64,000 nucleotides of DNA from Thysanoteuthis rhombus (lineage: Eukaryota; Mollusca; Cephalopoda; Oegopsida; Thysanoteuthidae). The stretch is from assembly GCA_963457665.1 (NCBI GenBank), contig OY735202.1, positions 48,014,781-48,078,780 of the forward strand. The letters are read 5' to 3'. Of this stretch, positions 1 through 11,097 are shown piece after piece. The translations under genes were made by a program, and so were the position numbers. Under the pieces are notes generated by a model. It made no database searches. It saw nothing but the letters and a program-made list of their open reading frames with translations, and was not told the DNA's origin. Numbering within the stretch: the stretch's first letter is position 1; every line of letters starts with the position of its first letter.

Positions 1-420
1 TGTTGAGAGGAAAACGTACACACACATATACATATATATATATATATATTTATATGTATGTAGATAAAAACACAATGCATGGTGATTAAAGTATGCATGG
101 TGTACAAATACATATATATGTATATATATTTGTATATATTCATGCAGTCATGTATATGCATATGAAAAGAAGTGTCTAAATAGATTATAAGTTTCAAAGT
201 GATTTTAGTTGTATTTTTCTTCTTGTTTTTTTCATCATTTTTTTTAATTGCTTTTTTTCTAATTTGTCGAATATTGCGACCAACTATTTTATTTGGCGAC
301 AAAAGCCGCCCTGAGTTACGTTGCATACATCCAAGGATCCAGTTGATTTCGTGGATATAACACACACATTTTGTGCAATTTTAATCAGTTTTTTCCCTTT
401 TTTAAAAATGATATTCGCTA

Positions 421-575
421 TTCGTTTTTTTTTTTCCAATGTATTTTTTCTTTCTTTTTCTGTTCTTTCTGTATTTTCTTTCTTTTTCTGTTCTTTCTGT
501 TTTTTCTTTCTTTCTTTCTTTCTTTCTTTCATTCTTTCATTCTTTCTTTCTTTTTTTCTTTCTTGTGCTTTTCCT
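421..575 (+). repeat. TTTC-type pyrimidine tract
   Basis: Runs of TTTC and TTTCTG with interruptions, almost pure pyrimidine on the plus strand. Open frames here on either strand are Phe/Ser or Lys/Glu low complexity only. Confidence 0.9.
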
Positions 576-3019
576 TTGTCTTTAGACAGCTCGTCTTCTA
601 ACCGTCTTTTTACTTCCTTCTTCCTATCTTATTACCTGTTTCCCGTTAATTTTGTTCCTCTAATCAGAATTTATTTTTCTCTCTTTCTTTCCCCTTTGTC
701 TTCTTTGCTTGTTCATTCTTACTTTTTTTTTTTTAATAAATATTCTGAAAAAATATTTTTGCATCCGACTTATTAAGGGAGGAGGAGAAGGAGTAGGAAG
801 TATAGGTTGAATTTGAAGTCTTTACCCAGGACTACTGTTCAGACGACGGTGAAGGCTCTGAGGAATTCAGAGAAATTATTGTACTTCTCACACTTGTTTA
901 GTTACATTTGTTTCGTTCTTAACCGTTTTTTTTTGTTGCTGTTGGGGTCTTTAAAAAAAAAAATTCTTCACGTGTCTTCTGCGGGCCAGACATTCAGTTT
1001 AGAAAGTTTGTTTCACGAAGTCTTCCTTCACCCTGTCTCAGAGATACGTCATTTGTGTCGCCACGTCAAAACTCTGGAAAAAAAAAGGAAAAATATTAAG
1101 CTGAATTCTTGATTTGTACTCGTTCAAGGGACCATCCCCCCCTTACAATAGAACGAGAATTAGCATGCCAATCTTACAAGTCATTGTGAGTTCGTTCATG
1201 TCTGGCTATTTGATAAATTTAACCTTGTATCCGAATCGTCTTAGTCTAGTTAATATGCTGCCGTTAAACAAACCGGAAATTGCCTGGTATTTCAAGCTTG
1301 GGCCACCGTAACTAGACGTAAATAAGCCATTATATGATAATCCCAGAAACAAAGAAAGACATTCCCCACCACAAATAACTTGAAATGTCGCCTGTTTCTC
1401 CGCTTGATAGCTTTCATTGTGCAATGAAGACCAAGTGAAACACTATTAGGGGATAACGGCCCGGAGAATGGACTCGACTCTGACTTGCTAGTCTTCACTT
1501 CGCATTAATACCCTTGGAGAAGACACGAATCCATTACTTCCCGAAGCTCTTGAGTAAAATAGCGCTGGGTCAAGTGAGTATCGCTACCTCGGGTGCGTAT
1601 TGACTCGAAGTCTGTTTCACATATCGACAGAGCCGAGTAAGTAGTGAATGTCATATGTGCAGCTCAAGCAATGTAAAGGAACTGGTTACTTTTTTTAAAC
1701 ACTATCTGTTACCGAAGGAATTATGCTGAAATGCTGGATGACGTCATTTGCCAAGTTTACGAATGCATCTGAGAAAATTAAAGAAATCATGAATGATAAT
1801 TATCAAGATTTTTGATCTAGTATTCATTAATTAAGATGTATTGAAATGATTTTTTCGCAAGTCAAAGTTTTACCAGCGATGCTCGTTGTCGTATACTCAT
1901 AGGACATAAGCGAACATATACCTTGCAAATTAGCTTATGATGTGATTAACTTTCCCTTACTTATGGGTAAGCGATTTCTACTCAGTTTATTCGGAAGGCA
2001 TTTAATACATAGACATTTACTGACAAATAATCACCTTTCAGCCATGAACTGGATATGCTTGTATTTTTTATGCTTGGAAAACTAAATCTCAAGTTCCAAG
2101 TAGACGCACAACCGAACAGTGGCGCATCCAAATGCTAGGCGACATTTTCCCCCTCTTTTTTTTTGTAAAAGGAAGGTGTGATCAATGAATAGGTTATTTC
2201 TCTTGCCTTTTTTTGGGTGGTGATCACTAAAAAGTCTGAATTTTCGAAACACAAGCGTGAACTATTTTTTTGGGGAGGGGATTTCAAGAAAAAGTACTTT
2301 GAGATATATTACAAATACATTTCCCGTCTGAACACCATAAAGAGAAGAAAAATGTATCAAACGGAGAGAGATTCAAACTTGAGTTGTGTTACAACCACAT
2401 GCTTCGGACTTGACTAATATCTTCTATTTTTTTAAAAATACCATACGTGTGATCCATACATAAAGATTGTATTATCAAAATTGTTATTTGCTTCGTGTTA
2501 TTTTGTATTCGTGTTGTAGTAATATCAATTGCAATACTTCCTTTTTTTTCAAGAAAAAATATTCTTCCCCTTTCTTATTTCTTTCATTCATCTTATAAAT
2601 AACACCTTTCCAATTCCATTTAACATTTAACATTCATCTTAGTCTGGAGAATATAGAAATTGTATAAACAATCACTTAATAACAAACGTATCTAAACTAT
2701 GTCTATTAGATATTCGCGATAGATGATAATACTCCATAGGTCGGTAATCTTTTTCATATTCGTTTTCCGGAATTTTTTCGAAAGCAATAAAAGATTTAAT
2801 TCACACAATTAATCAATTAATAGTGCCAAGCCTTAGCGGATGCTCTTTTTGACTAGTGCTATCTCTTCCTACTATACTGACCCAAGAAATCAGGACTGGC
2901 ACGAGATATGACAAAAATCTCAACCATGGAGAATCTCCAGACCTCTGCACAGAAAGGGGATATTTTTGCTATCATTAAACTCCTTAGTAAATTTGACTAA
3001 ATCTACTTATATGAGAAAA

Positions 3020-3200
3020 TGATAATTTGCCAATTAGCCATCGTCAAATGATATAGGAAAGCTCAAATCAACCAATCAGAATGCAGCTTGGCCTCCACTG
3101 CGAAGATTCACTCCAGAGTTGACAAATTAGCCATTTTTGGCGAGATCTATCTGATTTTCCCCCGATTTCGCCAATAGCCCCAAATATAGCTAATTTAAAA
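3020..3200. repeat. Fragment with recurring GCTAAT/GCCAATTAGCC motifs
   Basis: The stretch contains several short motifs related by inversion (TTGCCAATTAGCC, AAATTAGCCA, TAGCTAATTT). A related motif, ATGGCTAAAATCGGC, occurs near 32505. It is probably a short non-autonomous DNA transposon remnant; no coding content was recognised. Confidence 0.3.
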
Positions 3201-3554
3201 CAAATAATGAGTAAGCTTAGACAATAAATTATATCAATATTTTAATTTATCATTCGGTCTCATCGGCTAATACTACATTTCATAGAAATGATATCGCTCA
3301 AATGTTATTAACTGGTTATGGACATTTGAGGGTTAAAGATCACGTCATTGTTCTCGATCAAAACGGCTTTTGATACGTATTGTCAACATGTTTCTCAATA
3401 ATTTCTGACTGATTTATGATATCTGAATGCATTTGGCGGATGGAATTCGATTATATACATACATATATATATATATATATTGTTAACAAAATATACTAAA
3501 GAGAAAACAAGTTGAAGTTACAAACTTGAAGTTTGTAATTGTGTCAAACATCTC

Positions 3555-3690
3555 AATTAGGCGCTTTTTGGTTGGTTGGTTGGTGTCACTTACGTTAAAA
3601 AACAGAAAGAGGAAGAGAGGAGTATTTACTCGCTGCTGGAGAAGAGAATGTGTGACGTCATTTAAAGAACATCTCACCTCCCTCTTCCTC
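3555..3690 (+). repeat. Dispersed repeat, copy 1 (pair with 32275-32420)
   Basis: Shares with 32275-32420 the order TTTTGG-TTGGTTGG, a CGTTAAA-AACAGAAA core, a purine-rich stretch and a double TGACGTCAT/TGATGTCAT motif followed by AAAGAACATCT. The same order of motifs in two distant places marks a dispersed repeat. The open frames over it on both strands are therefore not treated as genes. Confidence 0.55.
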
Positions 3691-4984
3691 CTTCTCCTAA
3701 TACTAATATCACAACTAGAAATACTACTATTTCTACTACCGCTGCGGGAGCTACTCCCAAGACCGACCACCAAAAGTTTATCGAGTTTGAGAACTTTAAA
3801 AATTTAAGTTGGTTCAATTCATTCAAGTTACCAGATGTGGGTGCTATTTGATGGGGTTGATTGGATCTCTGCCTTCACAACGATTAACAATGATTACTTG
3901 CTTAGAGTCATTCAACAACTATTGTTAATCAGTAACAATAGTATTTGTGTTGATATTTTTCTTGAAAGCTTTTACCCTAAAGAAAAAGAGATTTTATGAA
4001 TTTGGTTCAAAAGCTCCGAAGAAAAATATCAACAGAAATAAAGTACATGAGCGCTAGTCTGAGTCAACGAATTCAGTTTGTGAGGTTATGCTTTGTGATA
4101 CTGCAACTCCTACCTTCAAAGAGGATAAATGTTACTGTGTAGTGATCAGAGACGAGTGACATTAAGCAAGCAAGATCGTTGCAAACATAAGTATCACAGT
4201 ACTCCCGTTAAATGAGACCCCTTGACTCGTAGCTTGAATGAATTTATCCTATTGAATATTTCAAGTCTTCAAACCCCTAAAACTTTAGGTGGAACTAACT
4301 GGCTGGAAAATAATTCTTCATTGAAAGAATTGTAATGTTTTTCTTTAATGAGGGATCTGCAGAACGAGAATCAGAACTACCGCCCCCATCCAAATGTTTA
4401 CACCAAATGTTCGCACTGTAATCTATGAAGTTATGGGTTTGGTTGGACAAATATATTGTCACAAACTGTGCCTAAGTTAAGATGGCAGATGAACGCCCAG
4501 GATACGGTACTTTGTTTAGAAGCCCCCCTGGAATCAGAAATCATATAGACGTAAGGATGGTGCATCATGAACTTATGGTTTTGTTTATTTTAGTTTTTTC
4601 ATTCAAATAAGATTCAAGCGTTCAACACGCAAATCCTGCGTTCCACCAGTGTAAAATGTTTGATGTTACTAAATTAACCTCATCACAAGGTTTGATTTAG
4701 TAAAAACGATTCCAATATTCTAAGACCGCAATACTTTTATCAAGTTAAAAAATCTTGTTTGTTTGCATTTTCTGTCACCTCGAACAACGAACTATGTAGA
4801 GGTTTATGAAAGAATAATTTTATTTTATTCAAAGCGTAAAAATAAACTAGAAAAAAAAAAAACAAATCAAAATTAGCTAAATCCACAGTTTGGTTATTTT
4901 TATTCAATTCCCCAATCCATTCGGTTAATTTTAAAGCTCTTCCCTGGGAAACTGGTTCAGATTTAGAACTAATATTACATCATA

Positions 4985-4990
4985 ACTTAC
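4985..4990 (-). other. Splice donor of the acidic exon
   Basis: The minus strand reads TTTTTG then GTAAGT, a near-perfect donor in phase 0. It shows that the long acidic exon is not terminal and that the reading frame should not be extended to the stop at 4931. Confidence 0.7.
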
Positions 4991-5625
4991 CAAAAACGTA
5001 TCACTTGTGGGTAGTCCTGGTAGACTGTGTACCGAATTGGTACTTGGTAGGCTAGGTCTCCTCTCCATCTCCGAGTCGTCCGGCTCATGCAATGCGTAGC
5101 CGTTATTTATATAGTAAAGCATACTGTTACGGGTTGTGGTTGCCAGCGCTGGCTGGGGGATTGTGTTGCGTCGAGCATATGATGTGCTAGCGGTGCAACT
5201 CTGCCCGGCCACGTCGGCGGCGGCAGCGGCGGCGGCGGCCATTTTGCTGCGTGCCAATCGTATTGCTCGCCTGCAGCTCAAGTTTTCGCCCAAGGTCGAA
5301 CTACCCGAGCTGCGGCGTCCACTCTCGAGGTCGTTGTCATCGTCATCGTCGTCGTCGTCATCGTCGTCATCAGCGTCCTCTTCATCTTCTTCTTCGTCAT
5401 CGTCGTCATCGTCGTCGTCGTCCTCTTCGTCTTCCTCCATGAGGATTCCATTTGCAGTGTCGTCGTTGTCGTCTTGATCTTCTTTCATAGCTTCTTCCAA
5501 TGCATGGCCGTAGAGGTCATCATCCGTGTCTCCCGCCACGTTACTCTTGCCCAACGTTGAGATGAGCATCAGTGACGCAAACGAGGAGATGGCTGACATG
5601 GCCACGCCACGCCTGCCTTTTCCGT
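4991..5625 (-). CDS. Hv1/TMEM266-like voltage-sensor gene, long acidic C-terminal exon
   Basis: This is a 635-nt exon with acceptor CTATCTTTTGCAG, donor GTAAGT, phase 1 to phase 0, 211 full codons and no stop. It opens YGKGRRGVAMSAISSFASL, then a mixed acidic stretch. An almost pure Asp/Glu run of about 36 residues follows, coded by GAT/GAC/GAG triplets (about 5327-5440), then a Ser/Arg-rich stretch, a run of eight or nine alanines (near 5225), and a Ser/Pro-rich tail (RRPSLPSTNSVHSLPGLP). It is locally GC-richer than its introns and would be disordered and cytosolic. The acidic and alanine runs look like triplet expansions kept in frame. The attachment to the S4 exons rests on phase and a shared strand. 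The strong donor says at least one further coding exon lies below 4985. Confidence 0.75.
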
Positions 5626-6611
5626 CTGCAAAAGATAGAGCAAAAGGTAGAACATTAAATCTATGAGGAAAAAAACAAAAAATCAACGGACGATTACTTG
5701 CTGCTATTACCATCATCAGTTCGGCTCGTATACGATGCAAGACAGATGAATTGATAAATACTCGGTATCCAAGACGCAACGTCTTGGTTGGTTTGTGCTA
5801 TTGAAATTTCACCCAGCTTTGATGAGCCAATTAATCGATATCGATCTATATGTTGTGTAACATGACTGTTGGTGATCATAGCGACTGCCCCTTGCATAGA
5901 TATTAAAGAAGGCTTGTTCCAGAGGTCAAAGACTGATGGAGACGTCATTATAGATTTTGGGCAAAGATTCTTGCTGCCATTTGCAAAAAAGTCGAATTTA
6001 TCGCAGCAATATTTTCCCATATGCAACAGCACTCTTCTTATAAAGGATGGAAAACCTGCAAAATCATCGGCTTTTTTCTTTCTTACAAAAAGTACTTTTG
6101 TATAAAAAGGCAAAATCGGGATTATTTGAGTCAAATTTCGGATACTCTAATCTTTTACTTTGACGCAATTTTTGCCAATTTTTTTGTCACTTGAATCGAG
6201 GGATTTTTTTTCCAGATCGAACGTTTTGTTCGAATCTCAGAAATTGAGGCATTTGAAGAATTTCGTTGGTAAAATAACTACATTTTCTGAAATCTCTACG
6301 GAATTAAATGCCCTAAAAACGGTTCCTAATAAAATCAATGTTGCAATAAAAGTTCAGCGTTAGCAAAAAACAACAACAAAATGATAAAAACAAAAACAAA
6401 ACAAAAACAAAATAGAAAATAGTCAATAGATTCTAACAAAAAATTCAGTTTTACGATGATTTTTTTGCAAAAGAGAAGAATGAAAGATTTTGCAGGTTAT
6501 TCTCTTTTGAACAAGGGGGGAGAAGAAATAAGATATTGTCTTTATTCTACTTCTTTTATATATCTACCTCAAATCCTCCTCAGTATCATTATTATAATTT
6601 TTATGTTGTTG

Positions 6612-6656
<45 letters not shown>

Positions 6657-6661
6657 GTAAT

Positions 6662-6704
<43 letters not shown>

Positions 6705-6714
6705 AGCATCATCA
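6612..6714 (+). repeat. Compound microsatellite AAT, ATC, AGC at the 3' end of a retroelement
   Basis: An AAT run (6612-6660) passes into ATC (6663-6692) and then AGC and ATC triplets. It sits directly beyond the 3' side of the minus-strand non-LTR element, so it is probably the element's simple-sequence tail, expanded after insertion. Confidence 0.85.
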
Positions 6715-6717
6715 TTT

Positions 6718-7023
6718 TCACACCAGTTACCTGGTGGTCACAGCTGGAGACCGAGTGACAGCAAGTCTCCAGCCCTCCTCTCCACACTCTCACAGTCCAC
6801 AGCAGTGCTGTGGTTTACAGTTTCACACCAGTTGCCCGGTAGTTATCACTATGGTTAAAATCATCATTTTTATCAGCTTTATTATACATTATACTTGATC
6901 ATTCAGATCATTATTATCATTATCATTATTGTTGAGTTTTCCCACCAGCACTGACTGTTCACCCTCAATGGAGGTCGTGTAACAGCAAGTCTCTACAATA
7001 TTCCTGGACTCCTCTCAGTATTC
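6718..7023 (+). repeat. Tandem related copies of a CACCAGTTACCTGG-type unit at one end of the retroelement
   Basis: Related blocks begin at about 6720 (CACCAGTTACCTGGTGGTCA), 6830 (CACCAGTTGCCCGGTAGTTA) and 6942 (CACCAGCACTGACTGTTCAC). The first and third continue with GTAACAGCAAGTCTC-like and CCTCCTCTC-like sequence. They lie in the 3' untranslated part of the minus-strand retroelement. Confidence 0.7.
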
Positions 7024-7161
7024 AAGCCGACTTTATTAGTGCTGTCGTCAGGATAGTCTCAGTTCTTTCCCGGATTTCTAGTTCCTTCAATCTCTTTTCT
7101 AAGTTGTCCGAGACTGTTCCCAGCGATCCGACTACTATTGGCACTGCCATCATCTTTTTGT

Positions 7162-7380
7162 TCAACAGCCTTTTATTAGCTCCCTGGCAAGGTTCAGATA
7201 CTTATCCAGCTTTTCACTTTCCTTTAGCTTCGTCCGATGGTTTACCAGAATATTGAAATCCACTATACGACACATTCTTTTCTCCTTGTTCTCAACCACA
7301 AAATCTGGTCTTCTTGCTTGGATTGGGCGATCTGTTTGAATTTCAAAGACATAGAGAATTCCATGTGTTTCATTCTCCAA
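7162..7380 (-). pseudogene. Endonuclease-like domain fragment of the non-LTR element
   Basis: An open stretch of 72 codons within the degraded element. Key residues are VFEIQTDRPIQARRPDFVV, then KEKRMCRIVDFNILVNH and a helical Lys/Glu segment. The RPD, distal Asp and Lys residues fit a PD-(D/E)XK-type endonuclease fold as found at the C terminus of R2/R4 retroelements. It is part of the element at 6700-10850 and not a host gene. Confidence 0.65.
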
Positions 7381-8652
7381 GACAGATTTTCGTCTGCGTA
7401 GGTATCATTGGTTTGAATAGTCCGAATTCAGTCACTTGCACAGTTCCCAGTGGATCATCCTCCTCATTCAGTCTTACCTGTTCTTGTACTCCTTGGCTAA
7501 TTTGCTGCACTCACTTACAATTACACTTACGATTGTTTCATTTTTAAATCCGCACAATCTTCATTTTCTGTTCTCTTGTGTCTTTTCTATCTTGGCCTTT
7601 ACATAGTTGATAAATATGGCGTGGTTTTAGGCTGCTGTAAGGAGCGACTCTGTTTCTCTTTTCAAATTTCCTCTGCAACGCCTCGAATTTGTCTTCCGTC
7701 CGTGTAGTTGTTTTTCCTGATGCTTTTGGATTCTTGTCCATGTGTTTCCTAGTTTTAAGTCTTCCTGTTAATTCTGATGCTGTTTTTAGCTGCTGTAATT
7801 ATTATTTCCTTATTTTGTCTGGTGAATCTTTTAGCTCCTCAATTACCAAGCCAACGAAATCCTCCACGCTAATAAGTCTTTTTCCAGCTTAGTTTCTTTT
7901 TACATACAATCTGTCGACATCTTATCCGGGGTGCATGGTTTTGTGCATTGTCTTTTGTTTTTCTTGTTCTGTACTCCAGGTTTCCGAGTTCCTCTCTAGT
8001 AAAAAATGAAAGAAAGTATTTCACAATAGAAATTGCTCGGATAGTTTTTCCTTTGATTAAGTTTCTCCTGCGCAGTGTGGTTTCTAGTAATATTCTTGTT
8101 CTTCTAATGCATTCTTTGTCTACTTTTTATTTCATCTCACTCTCTTTGATTGTGTCTGCTTCCAAGATACCCAAGTATTTATAGTTTTCTTTCTCGTTGA
8201 GTGCTCTGATGGTTTACTCGTTAGTTAATTCAATTCCTTCGGTTGTTTCTTTTTTCCCCTTTGGGCATTACTGGCGTTGCGCATTTCTCAATGCCAAAAT
8301 ACATTCCCATATCTTGACTATAGATCCTGACTGCTTGTATTATAATCTCCAGTGCATTTCTGTTTTTTTTTTTTTGCAAAACTTCTGAGATCATTGATAC
8401 ACATAAGGTGATTTCTATTTCGCTTCGATATTTTATATCGTCTGATATAGTTGTGTTATATATAGTTTAGTGGCATCATTCCTGTGATGAAGAGTAGTAG
8501 TGGGAGCAGTCGTCTTATTTTATCATTCCAGGTAGGTTATTATTGTTATGTACTGATGCCTTTGTTTTTAGCTGCCATGATGAGCGATTCTATTTATCTC
8601 TTCAGGTTTCCTTTGCGTAGCCCTATCCATGATCTCTCGTCTGCAACATTTT

Positions 8653-8955
8653 TTATCCGTCTTTTGAATTCATCTTACAGCTTTTTCTGTTCTCATTTTT
8701 CTTTTCTCGTTTCCTGTGCTGCTCCTCAGCTACTTTTTTGTTGTTTGTTGCACTGCTTCGGGCACTTTCTACAATGTCTTCACTGTTTGCTTGGGCATAC
8801 TTTTCTAATCCTGTTTCGGCGTTTTGGGCACAGTCTTCTATGCCGACTAGTCCTCTACCGCCGCCTTTCCTCTTTACACTCAGTCTATCTGCATTCTTTC
8901 TGGGTGTAAGGCCTTGTGCAATGTCAAAAGCTTTCTCAAAAACTTTACCGTCCAT
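8653..8955 (-). pseudogene. Post-polymerase segment of the non-LTR element
   Basis: The 100-codon frame includes TPRKNADRLSVKRKGGGRGL and VGIEDCAQNAETGLEKYAQ, a typical segment between polymerase and endonuclease in this element type, then a Lys/Glu-rich stretch. It is in the correct order relative to the polymerase and endonuclease pieces. Confidence 0.65.
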
Positions 8956-9286
8956 TGATTAGGGTTCTTCCTTTGTCCTGTCCAAGAATAGCCCTATGTA
9001 TCTAACTATCGATACTACCTGTGTGTTCATCTCTTTTATCTGATTCCCGCTGTTTGGTTCGGTCTCTAATAATTTTCTCATCCCCTTAAAGTATTTCTTT
9101 CCTATTTCCTCTTTCATTCCTTTTTTTTTATCACGTCACATTATCCTAGGTATTTATATCGGCCCTTTGCCGTCAATGATCTGATTTTTGTTGTTGTCAG
9201 GCAATTCGACCCTTTCTGCTACTGTGAGCCTCTTTTTGTGCATTACCATTTAGGAGCATTTTTCTATTCTGAACTCCCTCACAATG

Positions 9287-9532
9287 TCATCGCTGTATTA
9301 TTTCACTTTGTTGAACAACGTTCCGAGCTCTTCCCTGTTCTTTGCAAATAGTTTTATGTCCTCCATGTACAAGAAGTGGTTGATTTTGCCCTTTGTTTTG
9401 GAGCATTGGTATCTTTTGCTGTTTTCCAGGATTCTTTTGAGTGATATCATGGTAGTGGGGACAGAGAGTCTCCCCCTTTTTATACTTACCTCTGCTAAGT
9501 TTTCTCCTGCAGCTGTCAAGTATACTTTCCAT
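9287..9532 (-). pseudogene. Reverse transcriptase core fragment
   Basis: Two overlapping frames carry parts of one polymerase palm, so a frameshift has occurred. One frame reads GENLAEVSIKRGRLSVPTT, then LKRILENSKRYQCSKTKGK and INHFLYMEDIKLFAKNREEL. The segment INH-LYMxD-IKLFAKN is the catalytic strand-turn of non-LTR polymerases. The first catalytic Asp is Glu here. Confidence 0.7.
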
Positions 9533-10734
9533 TTTTCATAGAGTTGTCCACGAATCTCACCACTGGTTCACCAATCTTGAATATCTCGAGACATTCGAAT
9601 ATCCAGCTATGTGGGATCATGTCGAATGCTTTTTTTTTCTAAATAGTCGATTCATCCCATTGAAACATTCTTCCTCTTTTGTCTTTCCTCTTTTAGGATC
9701 ATCTGGTCGATGTAGAGAAAGTCATTTGCCCCTTTGGTTCATCGCCTGCATTCTTTCTGTTCTGGTAATTGTCCGCTTCTTTCAATGGAAATATATATTC
9801 TTTCTGTTCAATGCCCAGTCAGGATTTTCCACATTGGTGGAGGGCACGTGATTGGTCTGTAATTTCTTGCCTGGTACTCCTTTTCTGTACTCTTTTGGAT
9901 GAGGGTCGTTCTACCTTTGCTCATCCATTCTGGGACCTCGCCTTCATCGTGGTGACTTTTGAGTTGGTATATAAATCTGTCGTTTTGTGTTGAATATCTA
10001 TAAGTAATATCTATGGATTACATCAGGTCTTGTTGCTTTCTAGTTGTCTATTATATGAAGGTGTGATTCAATGTGGTTGCATTCAATACTATTTGCTCAC
10101 CAGCATCTATGTCTGGGAGTTCTTTTTTCATGCTATCTAAGCATTCCAGAGCTTCATTGTGTCTTTCCAGGTGTTCCCTTATGTCGTTCCAGAAATTCTT
10201 TGCCTCTGTGGCTCCAGTTTTTTTAGTCTTTGCCCCCAAGAGGTAGAAGTGTCGTTTTCTCTTCTTGCGTTTTCTTCCGTTGGGTTGTCAACGTCTCTTT
10301 CATATGTAGGCCTTTCGTCAGGGTTTTTCATTTTGTTTTAATTTGTTTACATGCGTCGAGGAGTTCCTCTTCGGGTAAGCCGCGTTTGTCTGTTTCTGTT
10401 TTATTGCCAATTCCCTGCTGTTCTATCTTCGAGAGCCATTTATTTTTCAGGGTTTATTTCACTTGATCAGCCAGGCGCTGACCTGATGACTCCTGGGCAA
10501 ATTTTCCCTCCATTTAGAGCATGCATTCTCCATATCGCCACTCAGATGGTTTACGTCTAAAGTAGCAATACATTACGAGTTTGTTGTCCTCTTTCGTCCA
10601 TTTTCTCTTCTTATTCTGGCTAACAGCTGCTCAGTGATGGTCGCGTCCTTCCTGGTTGCTATTAATGGAGCTTGAACTTGACCCTTGGTCAATAGTAACT
10701 TGGTAACGACTGTGTCCCTCCTGAAATCCATTAA

Positions 10735-10845
10735 GGGTACACTGCTGTGGACTGTGAGAGCTTTGAGAGGAGGACTGGAGACTCAAGGAGACTTGCTGTC
10801 ACTGAGTCTTCAGCGGTGATCACAAGGCAACTGGTGATCATTATC
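10735..10845 (-). repeat. Inverted copy of the 6718-6815 block at the opposite end of the retroelement
   Basis: The plus strand reads CTGCTGTGGACTGTGAGAG, then AGGAGGACTGGAGACT, GGAGACTTGCTGTCACTGAG, and CAAGGCAACTGGTGATCA. These are the reverse complement, in order, of motifs at 6718-6815, with small indels. The two copies thus bracket the coding part of the element head to head. Confidence 0.75.
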
Positions 10846-10849
10846 ATAT

Positions 10850-11040
10850 TCGACTATTATCATATTTTGCTATTATTAAATATTATGATTATTTATAATC
10901 ATCACATTTGATTAACTTGATTTATTATTATTATTATTTTTTTGATTACTTTATTACTATTTATCATTATTTGATTGCCATTATGCAGATAGTATCAATA
11001 ATATAACCGTCCTAGTCTGTACATGATAAATTATTAGAAA
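10850..11040 (+). repeat. ATT/ATC-rich simple sequence next to the retroelement
   Basis: Degenerate ATTATT and ATCATT repeats follow the inverted block. They mirror the triplet-rich sequence at the other end of the element. Confidence 0.5.
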
Positions 11041-11097
11041 GAAATTGGGTGGAAAACAGAGTAGAAGGGAAGAAGATATCTGAGATCGAATACTCAC

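Larger units (their letters stand above)
1..4984. other. 3' portion of the host gene or downstream DNA, no confident exon
   Basis: No exon could be assigned with confidence. The stretch starts with TA-rich simple sequence (about 20-145) and a pyrimidine tract (421-575). It holds a partial copy of the dispersed family with GATCA motifs and TTTTTTGGGTGGTGATCACT (2100-2290), a TA tract near 3452-3480, and a segment (3555-3690) that resembles 32275-32420. A possible but weak coding stretch on the minus strand at about 1310-1490 is listed among the findings. Confidence 0.5.
6700..10850 (-). mobile_element. Nearly complete non-LTR retrotransposon with C-terminal endonuclease-like domain, mutated
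   Basis: Read on the minus strand, conceptual frames broken by stops and shifts occur in the order of one element. Near 10640-10560 is a Myb/SANT-like segment (KKRKWTKEDNKLVMYCYF). Near 10240-10050 is the region before the polymerase (AKNFWNDIREHLERHNEAL). The reverse transcriptase includes GENLAEVSIKRG and LYMEDIKLFAKN (9300-9520). After it come RLSVKRKGGGRGLVGIEDC (8800-8900), VSECSKLAKEYK (about 7475-7520), ARRPDFVV and RIVDFNI (7240-7325), and a C-terminal TTALIKSA (about 7035). The RT followed by a RPD...D region suggests the R2/R4 type of non-LTR element with a restriction-like endonuclease. The clade is an inference. The polymerase box reads YMED, not the usual YxDD, and the element is clearly inactive. 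It lies in the intron between two host exons. Confidence 0.8.

Noticed and set aside
321..776. Long plus-strand frame rich in Phe and Ser
   Set aside because: It is the translation of a TTTC-type pyrimidine tract; no domain, start context or splice support.
5136..5477. Serine-rich plus-strand frame opposite the acidic exon
   Set aside because: Antisense shadow of the Asp/Glu and Ala triplet runs; the minus-strand exon has proper splice sites and phase.
4931..5779. Single 282-codon minus-strand gene from ATG to stop
   Set aside because: Both ends cross strong splice signals (acceptor at 5626, donor at 4985). The exon model 4991-5625 joins in phase with the coiled-coil exon, so the ends are intron translation.
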